In this document: one piece after another, positions 35,083-44,610 of the stretch
Numbering within the stretch: position 1 is the first letter of the stretch
Layout of the letters: every line of letters begins with the position of its first letter
Source: an uncultured Paracoccus sp.
Lineage (GTDB): Bacteria > Pseudomonadota > Alphaproteobacteria > Rhodobacterales > Rhodobacteraceae
DNA length: 64,000 nt
NCBI RefSeq assembly: GCF_937873615.1
Contig: NZ_CALMYP010000024.1
Coordinates: forward strand, 37,655-101,654
Direction of reading: 5' to 3'
The notes under the pieces: model-generated
Databases searched by the model: none
Seen by the model: only the letters and a program-made list of their open reading frames with translations
Told to the model about the DNA's origin: nothing
Position numbers and translations under genes: made by a program

Positions 35083-35097
35083 ACAAGGGAGGCAGAC

Positions 35098-36612
35098 ATG
35101 CCCTTCACCCCCCATGGCAAGCACCTGATCGCTGGCGACTGGGTCGCATCGGACCGGAGCTTTTCGTCGGAGCCCGCGCATGGCCCGGCGCATGACTTCT
35201 CTGTCGGCACGGTCGATCTGGTGAACGCCGCCTGCGAAGCGGCGGAAGAGGCCTTCTGGACCTATGCCTATACCTCGCGCGAGGAACGCGCCGCCTTCCT
35301 CGACGCCATCGCCGATGAGATCGAGGCCCGCGCCGAGGCGATCACCGAGATCGGCTCCCAGGAAACCGGCCTCCCCGAGGCCCGACTTCAGGGCGAGCGT
35401 GGGCGGACCACCGGCCAGCTTCGCCTTTTCGCGGATCATATCCGCAAGGGCGATTACCTCGACCGCCGTCACGACGCGGCTTTGCCCGACCGCCAGCCCC
35501 TGCCGCGCCCGGATCTGCGCATGATCCAGCGCCCGATCGGGCCGGTCGCGGTCTTCGGCGCCTCGAACTTCCCGCTGGCGTTTTCGACCGCAGGCGGGGA
35601 TACAGCCGCAGCCCTCGCCGCCGGTTGCCCGGTGGTGGTGAAGGGCCATAGCGCCCATCCCGGCACCGGCGAGATCGTCGCCGAAGCCATCAAGGCGGCG
35701 GTGGAAAAGACCGGGATGCCGAAGGGCGTCTTCTCGCTGATCCAGGGCGGGCGGCGCGATGTCGGCACCGCACTCGTCCAGCATCCGTTGATCAAGGCTG
35801 TGGGCTTCACCGGATCATTGGGCGGGGGCCGGGCGCTGTTCGACCTTTGCGCCGCGCGCCCCGAGCCGATCCCCTTCTTCGGCGAGCTTGGCTCGGTCAA
35901 CCCGATGTTCGTTCTGCCCGAGGCTGCCAAAGCCCGGGGCGAGGAGATCGGCAAGGGCTGGGCCGGCAGCCTGACCATGGGCGCGGGCCAGTTCTGCACC
36001 AATCCCGGCATCGCCGTCGTGGCAACCGGCCCGGCGGGCGACGCCTTTGTCGCTGCCGCCAAGGCCGGGCTGGAAGCCGTCGGCCCGCAGGTCATGCTGA
36101 CCGATGGGATCGCCAAGGCCTATCGCGACGGGCAGGACCGATTCGAGACCCGCAACAGCGTCACGCCCCTTCTCAGCACCGAAAGCGCGGGCCGCGAGGC
36201 CAATCCGAACCTCTATGAGACCGATGCCGCCAGCTATCTGCAGGATCATGCTCTGGGCGAGGAGGTCTTCGGGCCCTTGGGTCTGGTGATCCGGGTCAGC
36301 GGCACCGACGAGATGGAGATGCTCGCGAAAGGCTTCGAGGGCCAGCTGACCGCGACCATCCACATGGACGCGGGCGACGCCACCGAGGCGCGAAAACTGC
36401 TGCCGATCCTCGAACGCAAGGCGGGCCGGGTGCTGGCCAACGGCTTCCCGACCGGGGTCGAGGTCGCCGATACCATGGTCCATGGCGGCCCCTATCCGGC
36501 CTCGACCAACTTCGGCGCGACCAGCGTTGGCACCCTGTCGATCCGCCGCTTCCTGCGCCCCGTCTGTTTCCAGAACATCCCCGAGGGCGTCTTGCCCGAC
36601 GATCTGCAATAA
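35098..36612 (+). CDS. 2,5-dioxovalerate (alpha-ketoglutaric semialdehyde) dehydrogenase
   Basis: 504 residues, aldehyde dehydrogenase fold with catalytic Glu263 (FFGELGSVNP) and Cys300 (AGQFCTNPG). The segment FGASNFPLAFSTAGGDT is typical of the KGSADH branch that oxidises 2-oxoglutarate semialdehyde with NADP. It follows the dehydratase by 15 bases with a GGGAGG site. It would be the last step of non-phosphorylative C5/C6 sugar-acid breakdown and could serve both halves of this region. Confidence 0.9.
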   Translation: MPFTPHGKHLIAGDWVASDRSFSSEPAHGPAHDFSVGTVDLVNAACEAAEEAFWTYAYTSREERAAFLDAIADEIEARAEAITEIGSQETGLPEARLQGERGRTTGQLRLFADHIRKGDYLDRRHDAALPDRQPLPRPDLRMIQRPIGPVAVFGASNFPLAFSTAGGDTAAALAAGCPVVVKGHSAHPGTGEIVAEAIKAAVEKTGMPKGVFSLIQGGRRDVGTALVQHPLIKAVGFTGSLGGGRALFDLCAARPEPIPFFGELGSVNPMFVLPEAAKARGEEIGKGWAGSLTMGAGQFCTNPGIAVVATGPAGDAFVAAAKAGLEAVGPQVMLTDGIAKAYRDGQDRFETRNSVTPLLSTESAGREANPNLYETDAASYLQDHALGEEVFGPLGLVIRVSGTDEMEMLAKGFEGQLTATIHMDAGDATEARKLLPILERKAGRVLANGFPTGVEVADTMVHGGPYPASTNFGATSVGTLSIRRFLRPVCFQNIPEGVLPDDLQ

Positions 36613-36623
36613 GGAGCCCGAAG

Positions 36624-37334
36624 ATGAACGAAGCCACCCGTGAAAAGCTGATGGGCGTCTCGGTCGCGACGCTGTGCAGCGTGCTGTTCAAGCGCGGCTT
36701 GCGCAACCAGGTCATCCAGGGGGTCCACCCCCTCGGCTGGAAGGGCAGGAACATGGTCGGCCCGGCCTTCACCCTGCGCTATATCCCGGCGCGCGAGGAC
36801 CGCAACCCGATGAGCGTCTTCGCCGATCCGAAACACCCGCAGCGCGTCGCCATCGAGACCTGCCCGGAGGGCGCGGTGCTGGTCATGGACAGCCGCAAGC
36901 AGGCCATGGCGGCCTCGGCCGGGGATATCCTGATCACCCGGCTGATGATGCGCGGCGGTGCCGGTGTCGTCACCGATGGCGGCTTCCGCGATGCCGCGAC
37001 GATTGCCGAACTGGAGATGCCGGCCTATCACACCCGCCCCTCCAGCCCGACGAACCTGACCAATAACGAGGCGATCGCGCTCAATGAACCCATCGGCTGC
37101 GGCGATGCGCCGGTTTTTCCGGGCGATATCATCGTCGGCGATGCCGATTGCGTCATCGTGATCCCGGCCGATATTGCCGACGACTGCGCCGAGGAGGCCG
37201 TCCAGATGACCGCCTACGAGGATTTCGTGATCGAGAAGGTCAAGGCCGGCACCCCGATCATCGGGCTTTACCCGCGCACCAAAGACGAATTCTTGCCCGA
37301 ATTCGAAGCCTGGCGGAAAGCCAACAATCGCTGA
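36624..37334 (+). CDS. RraA-fold protein (HMG/CHA aldolase-like), probable pathway lyase or dehydratase
   Basis: 236 residues with the RraA/aldolase core: GDILITRLMMRGGAGVVTDGGFRD holds the Gly-rich site and the Arg-Asp pair that binds a divalent metal and pyruvate enolate in HMG/CHA aldolases. Despite the usual 'regulator of RNase E' name, its place between a sugar-acid dehydratase, a KGSA dehydrogenase and a hydroxyacid dehydrogenase argues for an enzyme. It may process the 2-keto-3-deoxy acid (aldol cleavage or dehydration), since no dedicated enzyme for that step lies in this operon. Confidence 0.82.
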   Translation: MNEATREKLMGVSVATLCSVLFKRGLRNQVIQGVHPLGWKGRNMVGPAFTLRYIPAREDRNPMSVFADPKHPQRVAIETCPEGAVLVMDSRKQAMAASAGDILITRLMMRGGAGVVTDGGFRDAATIAELEMPAYHTRPSSPTNLTNNEAIALNEPIGCGDAPVFPGDIIVGDADCVIVIPADIADDCAEEAVQMTAYEDFVIEKVKAGTPIIGLYPRTKDEFLPEFEAWRKANNR

Positions 37335-37360
37335 CAGCTTCAGCCCTACAGGAGATGGCG

Positions 37361-38305
37361 ATGCAGAAGCCCGAGGTCATGGTTCTCAGCCCCATCAGGC
37401 GCGACGCGATGGCAATGGCAGAGGCGGCCTTCACGCTGCTGCGCGCCGACAAGGCCGAGGATGCCGAAGACTTCATCGCCGAAAAGGGGGCGAGGTGCCG
37501 GGCGCTTCTGACCAGTGGCAATGTGACCATGAGCGGGGCGATGCTGGGTGCCATGCCGCAACTGGCCATGGTCAGTTGCGCGACCGCCGGTTACGACGCG
37601 CTGCCGGTCGGTGAATTCGCGGCGCGGGGGATCGCACTGTCCAATACCTCGCCCGCCCTGCGCGACGATGTGGCCGATATGGCGATCCTGCTGATTCTGG
37701 CCGCGCAGCGATCTTTCGTGGCAGGCGAAGCCTATGTCCGCAACGGGGACTGGGCGGCGAAGGGAATGTTTCCGCTGCAACGCTCGGTCTCGGGCAAGCG
37801 GTTGGGGATTGTCGGGCTGGGCTCGCTCGGTCAGGCGGTGGGCCTGCGGGCGCAGGCTTTCAACATGCGGATCGGTTACTGGAACCGCCGGCCCAAGCCG
37901 GTCGACTGGAGCCATCAGCCGGACCTGATCGAGTTGGCCCGCGATTCAGATGTGCTGATCGTGACCGTGGCTGGCGGGCCGGACACGGCGGGGCTGATCT
38001 CTGCCCCGGTGATGGAGGCGCTTGGGCCGGACGGACTTCTGGTCAATATCGCGCGCGGTTCTGTCGTGGATGAGCCGGCGCTGATCGCGGCGCTGGAAAG
38101 CGGGGCGCTCGGGGCGGCGGCACTGGATGTCTATGCCTCGGAACCCGATCCCGATCCGCGCCTGACGGCGCTGCCCAATGTGACGCTGTCGCCGCATCAC
38201 GCCTCGGGCACCGAGGAGGCGCGGCGCGCCATGGCACAACTCGCGCTGGATAACCTGACGGCCTTCTTTGCCGGGAAGCCGTTGATTTCGCCGGTCGCTC
38301 TCTAG
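37361..38305 (+). CDS. D-isomer-specific 2-hydroxyacid dehydrogenase (glyoxylate/hydroxypyruvate-reductase-like)
   Basis: 314 residues; start at 37361 gives six-base spacing from AGGAG, while an ATG at 37355 is too close. NAD motif GIVGLGSLGQAVG, catalytic Arg in NIARGSVVDE, Glu in YASEPD and His in LSPHHASG. It reduces a 2-oxo acid such as glyoxylate, which would arise if the pathway yields glycolaldehyde and glycolate. Last gene of the operon, 8 bases from the convergent nagA. Confidence 0.88.
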   Translation: MQKPEVMVLSPIRRDAMAMAEAAFTLLRADKAEDAEDFIAEKGARCRALLTSGNVTMSGAMLGAMPQLAMVSCATAGYDALPVGEFAARGIALSNTSPALRDDVADMAILLILAAQRSFVAGEAYVRNGDWAAKGMFPLQRSVSGKRLGIVGLGSLGQAVGLRAQAFNMRIGYWNRRPKPVDWSHQPDLIELARDSDVLIVTVAGGPDTAGLISAPVMEALGPDGLLVNIARGSVVDEPALIAALESGALGAAALDVYASEPDPDPRLTALPNVTLSPHHASGTEEARRAMAQLALDNLTAFFAGKPLISPVAL

Positions 38306-38313
38306 GCCCCCGC

Positions 38314-39444
38314 TCAGGCCACGGGCTGACCGGCCAGCCAGACCCGGCCAGCGGTAATATCGGGCGTCATGGCCAGAAAATCGGCCCGCGCGCCGGGTTG
38401 CAGATGGCCCATATCGCCCAGACCCATCGCCTGCGCGGGATAAAGTGCCGCGAGCCGCAATGCCTCATCCAGCGACAGGCCCAGCTTCCGGTGCACATGA
38501 CGCACGGCGTCGATCTGGGCGATATCGGCACCGGCAAGGGTGCCATCGGCCAGCGTCAGCCGGCCACCCTGGCGATGGATCTGCCGCCCGTTCAGGGTGA
38601 AGCCGGGCAGATCGGTGCCGATGGTCGACATCGCATCCGAGACGAGGAAGATCCGCGCCGGTCCCGCCTTGCCCCGCAGGGCTACGCCCAGGGCCGCGTC
38701 ATCGACATGGAAACCGTCGGCGATCAGGCCCGGCCAGACCCGCCCGTCATCCAGCGCCGCCCCGACAAGACCGGGCTGGCGATGGGCCAATTGGCTCATG
38801 GCATTGTAAAGATGGGTAACCATGCGGGCACCGGCATCGAAGGCGGCGCGGGCCTCAACCAGAGTGCAATCGGTGTGACCGAGGCTGACGGTGATGCCGG
38901 CCCCCGCCAGCGCGGCGATCTGCGCAGGCGTCACCGATTCCGGCGCGACGGTGCAGATCATGTGATCCAGTTGCGACGCGGCCTCGGTCAGAACGGCGAG
39001 GTCCGCCGCGCTCATCGGCCGGATCAGCGCCGGATCATGGGTGCCCTTGCGCGAAAGCGCCAGATGCGGGCCTTCCAGATGCAGGCCGAGCAGGCCGGGC
39101 TGGCCCACAGCGGCACGCGCCGCAGCGATGGCCGCCGCCGTCATCTCGGGCCGGTCGGTGATCAGCGTCGCCATGATCGCGGTGGTGCCAAGCGACAGAT
39201 GCGCCCGGCAGATCGTGGCCATGCCTTCTGCCGTGGGGTCGTTGTTCAGAAGCACGCCCCCGCCGCCATTGACCTGCAGGTCGATGAAGCCGGGGACGAT
39301 CCAGCCGTCGACGCACTCACCGGCGGGGGCGTCAGCGGCAGGCAGGACCGCCGCGACCCGCCCCCCCTCGACCAGCAGGGCCGCATCCTCGTGCCAGGTC
39401 TCGCCGTCGAAAATGCGCGCTGCGTGATACACCTGCTGTGTCAT
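38314..39444 (-). CDS. nagA: N-acetylglucosamine-6-phosphate deacetylase
   Basis: 376 residues from the start at 39444. Amidohydrolase fold with HLEGPHL, SLGHTDCTL, THLYNAMSQL and catalytic Asp in LVSDAMST. Deacetylates GlcNAc-6-phosphate before NagB. It stands alone, convergent with the hydroxyacid dehydrogenase and divergent from kbl, more than 20 kb from nagB and the kinase. A much longer open frame upstream in the same frame is antisense to kbl and is not part of the protein. Confidence 0.93.
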   Translation of the reverse strand: MTQQVYHAARIFDGETWHEDAALLVEGGRVAAVLPAADAPAGECVDGWIVPGFIDLQVNGGGGVLLNNDPTAEGMATICRAHLSLGTTAIMATLITDRPEMTAAAIAAARAAVGQPGLLGLHLEGPHLALSRKGTHDPALIRPMSAADLAVLTEAASQLDHMICTVAPESVTPAQIAALAGAGITVSLGHTDCTLVEARAAFDAGARMVTHLYNAMSQLAHRQPGLVGAALDDGRVWPGLIADGFHVDDAALGVALRGKAGPARIFLVSDAMSTIGTDLPGFTLNGRQIHRQGGRLTLADGTLAGADIAQIDAVRHVHRKLGLSLDEALRLAALYPAQAMGLGDMGHLQPGARADFLAMTPDITAGRVWLAGQPVA

Positions 39445-39636
39445 GCCCTGCCCCGGCCTCTTGCTGAAATCCCTGACGCCCCTGCCCGTGGCGGATCGCC
39501 TGCTCTGCGACAGCCTTAGCCTGTCGCCGCCCGCTGCGTCCAGCACCCTGCCCCCGATATGCGGCGCAATGTCCTTGGCCGAAACCTTCGCCTTGCAGTA
39601 GAAGGGCAGGACAAGCGCATATCTGCGGAGGAAGAC

Positions 39637-40821
39637 ATGAGCCTGACCGAACGCCTCTCTAGCGAGCTGGACCAGATCCGTGCCGACGGGCTGTTCAAAT
39701 CCGAACGCGTCATCACTTCGATGCAGGCCGGCCGGATCGAGGTGGCACCGGGGCGCAAGGTGCTGAACTTCTGCGCCAATAATTATCTGGGCCTCGCCAA
39801 CCATCCCGACCTGATCGCCGCCGGCCATGCCGGGCTGGATCGCTATGGCTATGGCATGGCCTCGGTCCGCTTCATCTGCGGCACCCAGGAAGAACACAAG
39901 GCGCTGGAAACCCGCATCGCCGCCTTCCTGGGGACCGAGGACGCGATCCTGTTTTCCAGCTGTTTCGACGCCAATACCGGGCTGTTCGAGACCATTCTGG
40001 GGCCGGAGGATGCGATCATATCCGACGCGCTGAACCATGCCTCGATCATCGACGGGGTCCGGCTGTGCAAGGCGGCGCGCTATCGCTATGCGAATAACGA
40101 CATGGCCGAGCTTGAGGCGCGGCTGATCGAGGCCAAGGGCGCGCGCAACCGGGTCGTCGTCACCGATGGCGTCTTTTCCATGGATGGGGTCATCGCCAAT
40201 CTGCCGGCGATCTGCGATCTGGCCGAGCGGCACGATGCCACGGTCGTCGTCGATGACAGTCACGCGGTCGGGCTGACCGGGCCGGGCGGGCGCGGCACCC
40301 CTGCCCTGCACGGGGTGGCAGACCGGGTGCAGATCCTGACCGGGACGCTCGGCAAAGCGCTTGGCGGCGCCTCGGGCGGCTATGTCGCCGGCCCTGCCCC
40401 GGTGATCGAGATGCTGCGGCAGCGCGCGCGCCCCTATCTTTTCTCGAACACGCTGGCGCCGGTCATCGCTGCGGCCTCGCTGACCGCGCTCGACCTGATC
40501 GAGGCGGGCGACGGACTGCGAGCGCGGCTGGATGGCATTGCTGCCCGCTTCCGCGCCGAGATGGGGGCTGCGGGCTTCACGCTGGCCGGGGCCGGCCATC
40601 CGATCATTCCGGTGATGCTGGGCGACGCCCATCTGGCCGGGGATTTCGCGGCCCGGATGATGGAAAAGGGCGTCTATGTCACCGCCTTCTCCTTCCCGGT
40701 GGTGCCGCGCGGACAGGCGCGCATCCGCACCCAGATGTCGGCGGCGCATTCCGATGACGACCTGTCGGCGGCCATCGCCGCCTTCATCGAAACCGGCCGC
40801 GAATTGAAGGTGATCGCATGA
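39637..40821 (+). CDS. kbl: glycine C-acetyltransferase (2-amino-3-ketobutyrate CoA ligase)
   Basis: 394 residues, PLP-dependent alpha-oxoamine synthase family. PLP-Lys in [15 protein letters not shown], and the [10 protein letters not shown] segment that contacts the cofactor. Cleaves 2-amino-3-oxobutyrate with CoA to glycine and acetyl-CoA. Start at 39637 behind GGAGGAAG. Overlaps tdh by four bases (ATGA), the usual kbl-tdh pair. Confidence 0.96.
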   Translation: MSLTERLSSELDQIRADGLFKSERVITSMQAGRIEVAPGRKVLNFCANNYLGLANHPDLIAAGHAGLDRYGYGMASVRFICGTQEEHKALETRIAAFLGTEDAILFSSCFDANTGLFETILGPEDAIISDALNHASIIDGVRLCKAARYRYANNDMAELEARLIEAKGARNRVVVTDGVFSMDGVIANLPAICDLAERHDATVVVDDSHAVGLTGPGGRGTPALHGVADRVQILTGTLGKALGGASGGYVAGPAPVIEMLRQRARPYLFSNTLAPVIAAASLTALDLIEAGDGLRARLDGIAARFRAEMGAAGFTLAGAGHPIIPVMLGDAHLAGDFAARMMEKGVYVTAFSFPVVPRGQARIRTQMSAAHSDDDLSAAIAAFIETGRELKVIA

Positions 40822-41858
40822 GCAGCAATATGATGAAGGCCCTGGTCAAGGCCCGCGCCGAGCCGGGGCTGTGGATGGAACAGGTGCCGGTGCCCGAACC
40901 CGGCCCGAACGAGGTTCTGATCAAGGTCGGCAAAAGCGCCATCTGCGGCACCGATGTCCATATCTGGAACTGGGACGCCTGGGCGGCGAAGACGGTGCCG
41001 GTGCCGCTGGTGACGGGACATGAGTTTTCCGGCGTGATCGCCGATACCGGCAGCGCCGTGACCCGCTTCCGCCCCGGTCAGCGGGTCTCGGGCGAGGGGC
41101 ATATCACCTGCGGCGCCTGCCGCAACTGCCGTGCCGGCCGGGGTCATCTGTGCCGCAACACGCTTGGCGTGGGCGTCCATCGCGCCGGCTCTTTCGCGGA
41201 ATATCTGTGCCTGCCGGAAAGCAATGTCGTGCCGATCCCCGAAGATGTCCCCGACGAGATCGCCGCCATCTTCGACCCTTTCGGCAATGCCGTTCACACC
41301 GCCCTGTCCTTCGATTGCGTGGGCGAGGATGTGCTGGTCACCGGCGCCGGCCCGATCGGGATCATGGGCGCTCTGGTCGCGCAGCGGGCGGGCGCGCGCA
41401 AGGTGGTCATTACCGATATCAACCCGGTCCGGCTGGACCTGGCCCGCAGGATGGGCCTCGAACATGCCATCGACACCAGAACCGAGGATCTTTCGGCGGT
41501 CATGGCCCGGCTGGGCATGACCGAGGGGTTCGATATCGGGCTGGAAATGTCGGGGGCCGCCCCCGCCTTCCGGCAGATGATCGATCTGATGAACAATGGC
41601 GGCAAGATCGCCATTCTGGGCATCGCGCCGACCGGCTTCGAGATCGACTGGAACAAGGTCATCTTCAAGATGCTGCATCTGAAGGGCATCTATGGCCGCG
41701 AGATGTACGAGACCTGGTACAAGATGATCGCCTTCGTGCAATCCGGCCTCGACCTGACGCCGCTGATCACCCACCGCCTGCCCATCGACGATTTCGAGGC
41801 GGGCTTCGCCGCCATGCGCTCGGGCGAGGCCGGCAAGGTGGTGATGGACTGGGGCTGA
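40818..41858 (+). CDS. tdh: L-threonine 3-dehydrogenase
   Basis: 346 residues, zinc-dependent medium-chain dehydrogenase. Catalytic zinc Cys in [11 protein letters not shown] and GHE motif; the structural zinc site is complete with four Cys in [18 protein letters not shown] motif [11 protein letters not shown]. Oxidises threonine to 2-amino-3-oxobutyrate for Kbl. Confidence 0.96.
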   Translation: MSSNMMKALVKARAEPGLWMEQVPVPEPGPNEVLIKVGKSAICGTDVHIWNWDAWAAKTVPVPLVTGHEFSGVIADTGSAVTRFRPGQRVSGEGHITCGACRNCRAGRGHLCRNTLGVGVHRAGSFAEYLCLPESNVVPIPEDVPDEIAAIFDPFGNAVHTALSFDCVGEDVLVTGAGPIGIMGALVAQRAGARKVVITDINPVRLDLARRMGLEHAIDTRTEDLSAVMARLGMTEGFDIGLEMSGAAPAFRQMIDLMNNGGKIAILGIAPTGFEIDWNKVIFKMLHLKGIYGREMYETWYKMIAFVQSGLDLTPLITHRLPIDDFEAGFAAMRSGEAGKVVMDWG

Positions 41859-41867
41859 CCGCCCGCC

Positions 41868-42932
41868 CTATTTCGGCAGGACCAGCATTTCCTCGGCCGA
41901 GAAGTAAAGCGGCGCGGTGCTGCCGGGCCGGGGCAGTTCCGCATCGGGGCTGTTGAACATGTCGATGGATACCGGCTGGCCGGCGACCTCGACCCGGACG
42001 CGAACGACCGAGCCGAGGAAATCGTAATTGATCACCCGGCCCTCGATGGCGGCGTCGCCCTCGCGCCGGGGGGTCAGCGACAGCGCCTCGGGGCGCAGGG
42101 CGACTGTGACGGGACCCGTCGGCGTGCCATCGGGCGACAGCACCCGGCGCGCGGCCGGCGCGAACCGCTGACCGGCGAATTCCAGCGCCGCATCCTCGCG
42201 CAGCACCGCGTCGAACATGTTCAACTGACCGACGAAACCGGCGACGAAACGGGTCGCCGGGCGGTTATAGATCTCGGCCGGGGTGCCGATCTGATCGGCG
42301 CGGCCCTGATGCATGACGACGACGCGGTCGGAAATCGACAGCGCCTCCTCCTGATCGTGGGTGACGAAGATCGCGGTGATGCCCAGCTCGCGCTGAATGG
42401 CGCGGATATCGTCGCGCAGGGCCACGCGCACCTTGGCATCCAGCGCTGAAAGCGGCTCGTCCAGCAGCAGCAGGTTCGGGCGCGGCGCCAGCGCGCGCGC
42501 CAGTGCCACGCGCTGCTGCTGGCCGCCGGAAAGCTGATAGGGATAGCGGTCGCCCAGCTGTTCCAGCTTGATCAGGGCCAGCATTTCCGACACGCGGGCG
42601 TCACGCTCGGCCCGGGACAGGCGCGCGATCCTCAGCCCGAAGCCCACATTGTCGCGCACATTCATGTTCGGAAACAGCGCATAGGCCTGAAACACCATGC
42701 CGATCCGCCGCCTGTTGGGCGAAAGCCCGGTCACGTCCTGCCCGTCGATCAGGATCCGCCCGGTGCTCGGCGTCTCGAACCCCGCGACCATGCGCAGCAC
42801 CGTGGTCTTGCCGCAGCCCGAGGGGCCAAGGAAGGACACGAATTCGCCCTTCTCGACATGCAGGTCGAAGTCGTGGACGACCTTGGTCGCGCCGAAGGAT
42901 TTCTGCAGGTGGTCGAGGTCGAGGAAGCTCAT
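41868..42932 (-). CDS. ABC transporter ATP-binding protein (PotA/FbpC-like)
   Basis: 354 residues. Walker A GPSGCGKTT, signature LSGGQQQRVALARAL, Walker B LLLLDEPLSALD, and a C-terminal TOBE domain from about 240. This domain structure is typical of importers for polyamines, iron, phosphonates or thiamine-like compounds. The start overlaps the second permease stop by four bases. Last gene of the importer operon. Confidence 0.93.
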   Translation of the reverse strand: MSFLDLDHLQKSFGATKVVHDFDLHVEKGEFVSFLGPSGCGKTTVLRMVAGFETPSTGRILIDGQDVTGLSPNRRRIGMVFQAYALFPNMNVRDNVGFGLRIARLSRAERDARVSEMLALIKLEQLGDRYPYQLSGGQQQRVALARALAPRPNLLLLDEPLSALDAKVRVALRDDIRAIQRELGITAIFVTHDQEEALSISDRVVVMHQGRADQIGTPAEIYNRPATRFVAGFVGQLNMFDAVLREDAALEFAGQRFAPAARRVLSPDGTPTGPVTVALRPEALSLTPRREGDAAIEGRVINYDFLGSVVRVRVEVAGQPVSIDMFNSPDAELPRPGSTAPLYFSAEEMLVLPK

Positions 42933-43711
42933 GTCACGGTCTTTCTGACACCCATCAGGCGCGAGAGGAGTTGCATCAGCCCCATGCAGCCCCAGGTGAC
43001 GGCAAAGGCGATGACGGCAAGGGCTGCGGGCTCATAGGCGCGGTTGGCGCCGAGAAGCTGCATATAGGGGCCGAAGGCGGGCCGGTTCAGCAACGCCGCC
43101 ATGGTGAATTCGCCGATGACGATGGCGAAGGACAGAAACGCGCCCGACATCACCGCGCCGATGACATTGGGCAGGATCAACTGGCCGATGATGCGCACCC
43201 AGCCGGCACCGAGCGCCTGCGCCGCCTCGGTCAGGGACCGCACGTCGAGCGTCGACAGCCCGGTATCGACGGCGCGATACATATAGGGCAGCGCCAGCAT
43301 GGCATAGCCGCAGAGCAGCAGCAGATTGGTGCCCGCAGCCGTTCCGGTCAGCGGCAGCAGCGACGAGGTGTTGTAAAGCCGGATATAGCCGAAAACCACG
43401 ACGATGGCCGGAATGACCAGCGGCAAAAGGGTGATGAACTCGATCACCGGGCGCAGCCGTGGCAGGCGCAGCCGCACCCAATAGGCCGTGGGCACGACGA
43501 TCAGCACGCCCAGCACAATGGTCAGGACCGCCATCACCACCGAATAGCCGAAGGTCTGCCGGAAGGCCGGATCGGCCAGGACCGAGGCATAGGCGTCCAG
43601 CGAATACTCGCCCCGCCGCATCCTCAGCGAGAATTCCACCGTGCCGATCAGCGGCAGCAGGAAATAGAGCCCGCCAAGGAAGATGGCCCCCCAGGCCCAG
43701 ACGCGTCTCAT
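42929..43711 (-). CDS. ABC transporter permease (second subunit)
   Basis: 260 residues, about six membrane helices, with the ATPase-contact loop TEAAQALGAGWVRIIGQLILP (EAA motif). Start at 43711 overlaps the previous permease by four bases (ATGA); a longer open frame to 44029 is antisense-type extension inside the first permease. Confidence 0.9.
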   Translation of the reverse strand: MRRVWAWGAIFLGGLYFLLPLIGTVEFSLRMRRGEYSLDAYASVLADPAFRQTFGYSVVMAVLTIVLGVLIVVPTAYWVRLRLPRLRPVIEFITLLPLVIPAIVVVFGYIRLYNTSSLLPLTGTAAGTNLLLLCGYAMLALPYMYRAVDTGLSTLDVRSLTEAAQALGAGWVRIIGQLILPNVIGAVMSGAFLSFAIVIGEFTMAALLNRPAFGPYMQLLGANRAYEPAALAVIAFAVTWGCMGLMQLLSRLMGVRKTVT

Positions 43712-44556
43712 CGCATCCACCGCTCGGCCCGGGTGCGCATGATGACATAGGCCAGATTGGCGATGCCGGTCACGACGATCATGCCGAAGGCCATGGCATA
43801 GCCCAGATGCGGGTCCTGCAGCACATCGCCCCGGATCTGCGCGAACAGCATGATCGGCACGATGGACAGCGACGATCCGGTCAGCGCATAGGCCGTGGCG
43901 ACCGCACCGAAGCTGTTGGCGAAAAGCAGCGCGAAAGTTCCCAGCAGCGACGGGAACAGGATCGGCAGCGCGACCATGCGCCAATATTGCCAGGTCGAGG
44001 CGCCCAGCACCTCGGCCGCCTCGCGCCATTCGCGCTTCAGCCCGTCAAGCGCCGGGGTGATGATCAGCACCATCAGCGGGATCTGGAAGAACAGATAGGT
44101 CAGCGTCAGCCCCCAGAAGGACAGAAGGTTGAAACCGAGCGCATAGATATTGATGCCAAACCATTGTTTCAGCAGCATTGTCACCAGCCCGACCCGGCCG
44201 AGCGTGGCGATGAAGGCAAAGGCCAGCGGCACGCCGGCGAAATTCGAGGCCACGCCCGAAAACGTCATCAGCGGACCGCGCACCCAACCCGGCAAACCGC
44301 CGAAGACCACCGCCGCCGCCATGGCAAAGCCGATCAGGCAGCCCAGAATGGCGCTTGCCAGCGAGATCTTGATCGAGATCGTGAAACTGTCGACGATCCG
44401 GGGCGAGCTCAGTCCGGCCAAATTTTGGAGGGTGAACTGCCCTTCCGGGTTCTGGAAGGCACCGATGACGATATTCATCGTCGGCAATACCAGAAACAGC
44501 AGCGCGAAGGCGAAGAAGGGCACCACGCCCAGCCAGTTCCAGCCGATCTGCTTCAT
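43708..44556 (-). CDS. ABC transporter permease (first subunit)
   Basis: 282 residues from the start at 44556 (GAGGG site). Six membrane helices and an EAA-type loop, EAAEVLGASTWQYWRMVALP. Pairs with the downstream permease. A GC-rich stem-loop separates it from the receptor gene. Confidence 0.9.
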   Translation of the reverse strand: MKQIGWNWLGVVPFFAFALLFLVLPTMNIVIGAFQNPEGQFTLQNLAGLSSPRIVDSFTISIKISLASAILGCLIGFAMAAAVVFGGLPGWVRGPLMTFSGVASNFAGVPLAFAFIATLGRVGLVTMLLKQWFGINIYALGFNLLSFWGLTLTYLFFQIPLMVLIITPALDGLKREWREAAEVLGASTWQYWRMVALPILFPSLLGTFALLFANSFGAVATAYALTGSSLSIVPIMLFAQIRGDVLQDPHLGYAMAFGMIVVTGIANLAYVIMRTRAERWMR

Positions 44557-44577
44557 GCGCCCTCGCACCAAAGGGAT

Positions 44578-44601
44578 GGCCCCGCCCGACGGGACGGGGC
44601 C
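44578..44601. promoter_or_regulatory. stem-loop between ABC receptor and permease genes
   Basis: GGCCCCG (44578-44584) pairs with CGGGGCC (44595-44601), with an inner CCC-gac-GGG. A processing or partial attenuation signal that would favour receptor over permease synthesis. Confidence 0.6.
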
Positions 44602-44610
44602 GGAACCGGT

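Noticed and set aside
38314-40749. 811-residue open frame containing nagA
   Set aside because: The N-terminal half is antisense to kbl and has no protein-like character; nagA proper starts at 39444.
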